Shown piece by piece: positions 57,821 to 64,000 of a DNA stretch of 64,000 nucleotides; positions within the stretch are counted from its first letter, which is position 1, and each line of letters opens with the position of its first letter. Source of the DNA: Edaphochlamys debaryana (taxonomy: Eukaryota; Chlorophyta; Chlorophyceae; Chlamydomonadales); assembly GCA_016858145.1 (NCBI GenBank), contig JAEHOE010000237.1:23440-87439 (forward strand), read 5' to 3'. Position numbers and translations under genes: made by a program. Under the pieces are notes generated by a model. That model searched no databases, was not told where the DNA came from, and worked only from the letters and a program-made list of their open reading frames with translations.

Positions 57821-58774
57821 GGGCGTGCCGGTACCGTGAGGGGGGCAGGGGGGCAGCGGGGCCGACGGGCGAGTGCATGTGCCGCTGCCCGGCCCCCATG
57901 TCCACGTGCGGAGGGGTTGGAAAGTGCCATGCAAATGGGCTGAAGGATCAGCTGGTGAAGGAGTCCGGCGCCCGGTGCTCGGTGCACAGGGGGATGCAGG
58001 TTCTGGAGGTGGGGCTGGGGGCTGGGGGCTGGGGGCTGGGGGCTGGGGGCTGGGGGCTGGGGGCTGGGGGCTGAGGACAGGGTGGATGGCCACACCGCTA
58101 CAAGGGCGCTGCAAGCGTCGGCGCTCACACCCGTGTGCTGTCACCCTCCGGCGACATGCAAGGGGCGTCAAGCGTGGGACGTCGGAGCGCAGTGCCTCCG
58201 CTCAGGGCTTACACCCGTGTAACAACCTGCTCAACCCGCTTGGCTTGTCATGTCACGCCCGAATGCCTTCGCCCATCCAGGCCCATCAGGGGCCCTCCCT
58301 GCCCTCTCTCCGCCCTCAGCCTGCGTCCGCCAGCCCCGCCCTCAACAACCGAGCGTCCATTCCACCGCCGTGCAGCCGCCCCGGGCCCAGCCTCGCTCGT
58401 GCTATGGGGCCCACGCGCCCCCGCTGCCCCCCATGCTGCCTCCAGCACCGCTGGAGGCTGGAGGCAGCATGGAGGGAGCCCCCCCCTGCCACGGTGTGCC
58501 CCTCACAGCCCTTGGCCGCCTCCCAGCCTGGTCCCTGACCAACACAACTCCGCCCCCACAGCTCCAACCGCACAGCCCACTCCAGCGGCCTTCTCCCAAG
58601 GCCTCCTCCTGTGCCTGCGCCTGCGCGCCTCCTCCCCCTCCACAGCCGCCCCTGCGCCCTCCTGCTCTTTCCGCTCCACCCGCCCCCCCCTCATCCAATC
58701 CTCCGCCCCTTCGCCATCCTCTTCCTCCCCGTCCCCAGCCTGCCCCCCCCCTCCCCTCCCCTCCTAGCTCCTCA
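57821..58774. other. Convergent intergenic region with GGGGGCT minisatellite
   Basis: This carries the 3' ends of two converging genes. Positions about 58014-58073 are a GGGGGCT tandem (eight or more units), G-rich on the plus strand with G-quadruplex potential. The palindromic TGTAA site at 58209-58222 lies here. 58560-58770 is cytosine-rich with no supported ORF. Confidence 0.5.
58209..58222. terminator. Palindromic bidirectional TGTAA poly(A) signal
   Basis: TTACACCCGTGTAA gives TGTAA on both strands within 14 bp. It lies 389 nt after the stop of the plus-strand gene (57820) and about 920 nt after the stop of the minus-strand E4-E2 gene (59145). One site could serve both converging transcripts. 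Confidence 0.55.
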
Positions 58775-59160
58775 CAGCTCCGCCAGCATGGTGAACAGCC
58801 GCACCACCTGCTCCTCGCCTGCTCCTCCCCCTCCCCCCTCCCCTCTATCCCCCCTCTCCCCCCTCCTGTCCTCCCCCCTTACCCCCTCCCCTCCCCTCAC
58901 AGCTCCGCCAGCATGGTGAACAGCCGCACCACCTGCTCCTCGCCTGCTCCTCCCCCTCCCCCTCCCCTCTATCCCCCCTCTCCCCCCTCCTGTCCTCCCC
59001 CCTTACCCCCTCCCCTCCCCTCACAGCTCCGCCAGCATGGTGAACAGCCGCACCACCTGCTCCTCGCCTGCTCCTCCCCCTCCCCCTCCCCTCTATCCCC
59101 CCTCTCCCCCCTCCTGTCCTCCCCCCTTACCCCCTCCCCTCCCCTCATAGCTCCGCCAGC
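58775..59160 (-). repeat. Tandem 124-126-bp repeats copying the last codons of the E4-E2 gene
   Basis: The segment starting AGCTCCGCCAGCATGGTGAA recurs at 58775, 58901, 59025 and 59149, a period of 124-126 bp. The unit at 59149 belongs to the gene. Each of the three downstream units repeats its terminal codons (minus strand, EQVVRLFTMLAEL and stop), followed by a C-rich block. They lie in the presumed 3' UTR. Confidence 0.9.
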
Positions 59161-62100
59161 ATGGTGAACAGCCGCACCGCCTGCTCGTCCAGCTTGGCCC
59201 GCAGGTCGGCCGTGGGCGCCGCCCGCACCCAGCCCCGCACCGTGCTGGCGATGCGGTGCCGCAGCAGCCGGAAGTGGGGCAGCACCACGTCGGCCGCCCC
59301 CGGGGGGGGGTGCGCCAGGAGGTCGCACATGGCGTGCCGCATCACCAGCAGCTGGGTTGGGAGGGGGAGGGGGGGGAAGGGGGGGGAAGGGGGGGGAGGG
59401 GTTAGGATTGCGGGTTTGTGTGAGCAGCTGCGGGTGGGGAGTAAGGAGAAGGGAGGCTGCGGAGGCAGTTGGTTCGTCTGCATCCCGGTGCGCACACTGC
59501 GCGCCCCACCCCTCCCTCCTCCCTGACCCCAACCCCGCACCTGCAGCCGCGCGTTGTACTCTGCGGTCTTGGCGGCCCCCTCGGCGGTGCCCGCCATGGT
59601 CTCGGACAGGGGCTCGTTAGTCATGGGGTCGTCCACCAGGATCTGGGACTGGATGGACACCAGGACCTGACAGGGGGGGGAGGGGGGGAGGGGGGGGACG
59701 AGGGGGCGGGGGTCCTTAAGGTCCAGGATATGAGACAGCGGGGCGGGGTCCTGGCGCTCCCGTTGTGTTGGAGATGGGCGAGTGCACGAGGCAAGGGCAG
59801 GCCCCTCAAGGCCCAGGCCGGGCCCACCCCAGGCCCAGGCCCAGGCCCCACCTGGTAGATGGTGGAGAGGGAGGGGTTCCACTTCTCGCTGGTGTGGCCG
59901 CTGTTGTAGGTGCCCAGGAGGGACAGGCACACCTGGGGGGGGGGGCGGGGTTGGTTGTGGGGTGATCTTTGACAAGTTGAAGTGTGGAGGGCCCAGATGG
60001 GGGAAGGGGTAAGTGGTGGTCGTGTGTTCAGGGGCGGGCTGGAGGTGGATTGAAGCAGAGCACGCCCTGTCCCCGTTGTCCCCGGTTCAAGCTGCCCGCC
60101 ACCCCACCCCACCCACCCCCCACCAGCACCCCGCCCCACCTTGCCGTCCGCGTAGAGGTTGGGGTTGTACCGGGCCTTGCCGCCGCCCGTGTTGTAGACC
60201 ATCATGACGGGGGGCTCGGAGGGGTAGCCGGCGGGGCAGAAGATGTCAAACACAAACAGGCCGCCCTCGTAGGGGGTGCCCTGGGGGGGAGGGGGGAGAG
60301 GAGCGCGTTTGCTGCTGAGCGGGAGGAGGGAGGGGAGTGCCAACGCGGGATGTGGGTGGCAGTGCTCGGGGAATACCTTTGACCCGTTCCACACACCTAC
60401 CTTCCCGCGGCTGCTGCGGCGCAGGCGTGGGCCCCCCCCCCCCCACACAAACCTGCCTAAGCTTCCCAAGCTCAAGCTCAAGCGAGCAGCCCTTCACACA
60501 CCTGCGGCCCCGTGATGATTGCCCGCATCTTGTCGCTCCGCGCTGCGTCCTGCCGCACGAACACCGCAGCGGTGCCCAGGCAGGGCAGCGCCAGCTTGCC
60601 GCCCGGGTGCATGTCGGCCAGCTCGCGGGCCAGCTGCCGCATCTGTGTGCGTGGGGGGGAGGGAGGGCAGGGGGAGGGGCGGTGGAAACCATACGCTGCG
60701 TCTGTGCCTTCGCAGACCATTTAACTCGGTGTCTGATACCGGTACCTGCCCGCCACCCTTCTCGCCCGTGTCATCCGCCTCGGTAGCTACGGACCGCGAT
60801 CCGCATCCTCGGCCGCTCCGCTTTCCAAAAACCAGACACTCAACCCCCCCACCTCCCCATCCCACACCTTCTTCTTGGATGCCCCCGAGTCCTGGTCCGC
60901 CAGCCGGGCCATCTGAGGGGGGGGGGAGGGGGGTGTTTGAAGCTGACAAGCGGGAGAGCGTCGAGGGGAGGGAGGGGGGGCGAGATCTTCAGCGGATTGG
61001 GATCCAGAGATGAGAGGTGTGGCGGCAGCCAGCGAGCCCGGGGAGGGGAGGTAGGGGGAAGGCGTTGACCGGGCGGAGACCGGGCACCAAGGGGGCATCA
61101 CGTGGGGTTGCGCACACTCTGGCACTCGGCCGCTTGTGGTGTGCATGTGTGCTGCCGTACTGTACAGCACATGTGGCCATGTGGCCCCCGTGACCCCGGC
61201 GGCGCCCACCTCCTTAAAGTATCCGCCGGGTACGGTGCTGTCGTACTCGGTGACGGTGAGGGGGCCCAGCTGGGCGGCGTAGAGGGCGTCCAGCTGGGTG
61301 GGGGGTAGTGGGAGGGGGGGACGGGGGGGAGGGCGACCAATGATGTGGGGCGGATTGGGGTCGTGTCGCGCGCAGATGTTGCTCGGGGCTTCGCCAATCC
61401 AGACCCGGCTATGTGTGCAGCTATCCGGGTCTGGCCTCATGGGAGGGAACGGGGGGAGGGTGGCACGTGAGTGCCATGGAGAGGGAAGGTGTGACGGCAT
61501 GAGTTGGGAGGGCGTTCGAGCTGAGCCGCATGCACCCCGGGGCCCACCCCGAGGCCCACTTGGGCCCACCCCAGGCCCGCCCGGGCCCACCTGGTCCGCC
61601 GGCATGGCCTCCCCCGGCATGGCGATGGCGTCGCATGCCAGGGCGGGGGCCTCCTCCGTGTCCATGGGCTCGCCTGGGGGGGGGGGCGTTAGGGGACGGG
61701 GAGGGCGTGTTTGAGCTGAGCGAGAGAGCGTCCCCTCGCCAGTGGGAGCGCCGGAGCGGGATGAGGAGGGGGGGAACTAGATCTGGATTGTGGAGGCACG
61801 TTGTGGCGACAGCCAGTGAGCCCGACGCGCAAGAAGGCTCAGAGCTGCGGTCTGAAGCTTGGTGGGATCGGCTGTCATCGGCAGGCCTATAGTACGCCCC
61901 TGTTGGGCTGCCCCGGCCCCAAACAACCCCTATCCCCCTACCCCTCCCCTTCCCCACCGCACCCCACCCACCCGCGCTGAAGTCGCCGCTCTTGCGCCGC
62001 TTGAGGGGCGGAGGGGAGCCGCCCGCGGGCGCCGCCGACCCCGCGCCGCCGCCCCTGCCGCTGCCGCCTGCCCCCGCCCCCGCCGCCCCGCCCCTGATCT

Positions 62101-63914
62101 CCGCCGCCCGCGCCAGAAAGGCCGCCAGCTGCGTCTCCAGCGCGGCCTGGTGGGAGGACTGCAGGTGCTGCAGGGCCCGCTGGAAGATCTGGAGGGGGGG
62201 AAAGGGGAGGGGGGTTGGAGGGGAGGGGAGAGGGATTTGGCAAGAGGAGGATGCGATGGTGTGAGGCGCAAGTTGGCCCCCCCCTTAACCCCGTAACCCC
62301 CCCCAAAAGAGGCCCCCACCCCTGATTGAGGCCCCCACCCCGCCCCGTAACCCCACCCCGTAACCCCGTGACCCCGTGAATCTGCCCCAATCCCCAGACC
62401 CTACGGCCCTCCCAGCCTCCCCTCCCCCCCCCACCTCGTCGCTGTAGTCCGGCTCCGAGCACAGCGCCTCCACGAAGCGGGGGTGGCGGGACAGCTGGCA
62501 CTGCAGGGCCAGGACCTGGGGGGGGGGGCAAGGGAAGGGCATGGGGGGGGGGCGGTGAGGGATGAGGAGGGGCTGTGCTGGGTTGGGTTGGCGTGGTGCG
62601 GCTTTCTTTCTCCCTACTGAGGGCTTTCCTTCTCGCTACCAGCTCACCCCCACCAAAACCCAGCACCCGCTCTATCCAACACCCCCCCCACACACACACA
62701 CACCTGGCCCGCAAGCAGGGGGAGGTCGAAGCCGTACTGCTCCGGCTTTTGCACCTGACAGGGGGGGAGGGGGAGGGGGGAGGAGGACCGGGGTGACCAG
62801 AAGGTGCGGTAGGCACCGCACCGATCGCTATTTGAAATCGCGCTCCGAAGAGCTCCTCTAGCCTCCCCCCTCCCCAGGGGGCACGGAGGGGGTGTTCACG
62901 ATCAGGAGGCGAGGCACGCGACCCGTTCGCATCCCCTGATCCGTTCCTTAACCGCTCCCCGCTTCCTTCTCCACGACGCCCGAATCCCCCCACCCCCCCT
63001 ACCCTCAGCTTCTTGCAAGCGTCCCCCAGCAGCAGCTCCAGGCAGCTGAGCACCAGGAAGGCCGCCTTGCCGCGGAGGGGCTCGAACAGGAAGGCGGCGC
63101 CAATGGAGGGGTCGGCTGGGGGGGAGGGGGGGAGGGGAGAGAGGGGGGGAGGGGAGAGAGGGGGGGAGGGGGGGGTGTTTGAAGCTGATAAGCGGGAGAG
63201 CGTCGACTGGTGAGTGGGATTGCCGGAGAAGGTACATACCGCCACAGTGTCCATGATAGGTGGGGGAGGGGGGGGGGTATTTTTTCGAGCGGGAAACGAT
63301 AAGGCGGCGGCCGGCGAGCCCGATGCGCACCGAGGTCCAGAGCGGAAGGTCCGGGAGGGGGGGGGGGTCGGGGGGGCGGGGGGGGGGGGGTGTTTGAAGA
63401 TGATAAGCGGGAGAGCGTCTAGTCGTTAGTGGGATCGCCGAGATCGTACGACATATGAGTGAAGAAAGACAAGGAGCGGCAGCCAGCGAGCCAGCGACAA
63501 GGGGGAGGGGGTTAGGGGGGAAGAGAGGGGGCGGGTGGGTAGGGTGACTCGTACAGGTTGAGGCGGGTCTGGCAACAGGTCGGAGCTCGTTGCGTCGCAC
63601 TCTACAGCTACCTCAAGTTGTTGAACTGCGTCCCAGACCGCGCATTCTCACCGGGGCATACCAACTACCCACGAACCTCGCCGTCCCATCCATTCCCCCT
63701 CCCCCCTTTGCCTCCCTCCCCCCCTACCGGTCAGGGTGTTGAGCCACTTGAGGTTGACCACCCCCATGTGCAGGAAGCCCCGCGCCGCCCGCTGCTGCCC
63801 CCGATAGAAGTCCTCCTTGCGCTGGCGCTCCTCGGGCGGGAGGGCGGCCCATGCGGCGGTGTCGGCCTTGGAGCGCTCGATGGCGTAGATGTCGGCCAGG
63901 CGGTCCAGGCCGTC
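59145..63914 (-). CDS. E4 (UFD2-type) core fused to a BIRC6-type E2 ubiquitin-conjugating domain; 5' end outside window
   Basis: Thirteen exons, all in phase: 63914-63728, 63115-63003, 62754-62704, 62515-62435, 62188-61972, 61673-61591, 61293-61210, 60912-60868, 60642-60502, 60280-60140, 59932-59852, 59666-59541 and 59351-59145. The first five match the end of the UFD2/UBE4 core: LPPEERQRKEDFYRG, FLHMGVVNLKWLNTLT, LVLSCLELLLGDACKKLRVQ, KPEQYGFDLPLLAG, PDYSDEIFQRALQHLQ. A basic linker (PPLKRRKSGDFS) and an acidic one (PMDTEEAPAL) follow. Then comes a BIRC6/UBE2O-like UBC fold: MRQLARELADMHPGG, AAVFVRQD, ITGPQGTPYEGGLFVFDIFC, GYPSEPPVMMVYNTGG, NPNLYADGKVCLSLLGTYNS with the catalytic Cys after GKV, EKWNPSLSTIYQVLVSIQS and PMTNEPL. 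UFD2 normally ends in a U-box; none is seen between the core and the UBC. The protein would combine chain elongation and thioester chemistry. Confidence 0.85.
60933..61040 (-). repeat. Intronic repeat copy 1 (introner-like)
   Basis: Lies in the 297-bp intron 60913-61209 of the E4-E2 gene. In transcript sense it reads GGGCTCGCTGGCTGCCGCC, a variable middle, then GACGCTCTCCCGCTTGTCAG and CTTCAAACACC. This runs straight into the pyrimidine tract and acceptor, about 20 nt away. Confidence 0.75.
61707..61827 (-). repeat. Intronic repeat copy 2 (introner-like)
   Basis: Lies in the 298-bp intron 61674-61971. It shows the same order: CGGGCTCACTGGCTGTCGCC, a middle with CAATCCAGATC, then GACGCTCTCTCGCTCAGCTC and AAACACG, before the pyrimidine tract and acceptor. 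This is the most diverged copy. Confidence 0.7.
63175..63325 (-). repeat. Intronic repeat copy 3 (introner-like)
   Basis: Lies in the 612-bp intron 63116-63727, next to its acceptor. It reads ATCGGGCTCGCCGGCCGCCG, a middle containing CAATCCCACTCACCAG, then GACGCTCTCCCGCTTATCAG and CTTCAAACACC, then the long pyrimidine tract. Confidence 0.75.
63390..63499 (-). repeat. Intronic repeat copy 4 (introner-like)
   Basis: A second copy in the same 612-bp intron, upstream of copy 3 in the transcript. It reads GGCTCGCTGGCTGCCGCTCC, a middle containing CGATCCCACTAACGA, then GACGCTCTCCCGCTTATCAT and CTTCAAACACC. The double-length intron thus looks like two tandem units. Confidence 0.75.
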
Positions 63915-64000
63915 CTGACAGGGGGGGGGGAGAGGGATGGGGGGGGACGTGAGAGGAGAGAGGGAGGGAGGGGGGAGCGCTCGATGGCGTAGATGTCGGC

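Noticed and set aside
60140..60280. Loss of the canonical HPN motif as a sign that the E2 domain is dead
   Set aside because: BIRC6/UBE2O-type E2s have a divergent motif here (NPN before the catalytic Cys), so the absence is normal for the class.

Overview
The window is nuclear DNA of a GC-rich chlorophyte green alga, most likely chlorophycean or volvocine-like. This rests on intron-dense genes with GT-AG (and two GC-AG) introns, a chloroplast Mg-protoporphyrin monomethyl ester cyclase (CRD1/CHL27) with a transit peptide, a thylakoid-type PDZ-rubredoxin of the ENH1 family, a BBS3/ARL6 GTPase (so probably a ciliated lineage), and TGTAA poly(A) signals. The species cannot be named from this window. 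No bacterial operons, CRISPR arrays, rRNA or tRNA genes were seen. Exon coordinates come from reading splice sites by eye; every multi-exon model closes in frame.

Layout. 1-2109 (-): 3'-incomplete gene with a possible B3-like DNA-binding region. 2944-5017 (+): ARL6/BBS3, six exons. 5776-6297 (+): orphan ORF with GGVNG repeats and a Cys-rich end. 7617-11352 (-): ATG4 autophagy protease, eight exons. 12322-17074 (+): RGG-rich WD40 protein of ZFWD type, twelve exons; one intron carries a 344-bp copy of the CRD1 5' end. 19540-20584 (+): weak two-exon candidate. 21288-23239 (+): CRD1. 26096-27210 (-): VTC1-like membrane protein. 32265-33820 (-): bZIP factor, with a 618-bp orphan copy of its first exon and promoter at 28578-29195. 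35004-35237 (-): small unknown protein. 37065-39599 (-): PDZ-rubredoxin. 40796-41369 (-): ribosomal protein eS28.

41968-52062 is a large inverted repeat with arms of about 5 kb. Each arm carries an intact F-box/LRR-like gene, tail to tail (42366-46608 + and 47195-51674 -). A third, truncated copy of the gene end (52131-52302) runs into a 5'-truncated LINE (non-LTR retrotransposon) fragment. 53747-55090 (-): R-SNARE with a long C-terminal extension. 55681-57820 (+): six-exon protein of unknown function. 59145-63914 (-, 5' end outside): apparent fusion of a UFD2-type E4 core with a BIRC6-type ubiquitin-conjugating (E2) domain. Three of its introns carry copies of one repeat abutting the acceptor, resembling introner elements.

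The genes do not form one pathway: they are ordinary eukaryotic housekeeping, plastid, autophagy, cilium and ubiquitin genes. The novelty lies in the E4-E2 fusion, the repeat-bearing introns, the palindromic gene pair, and the repeated duplication of promoter plus first-exon fragments.
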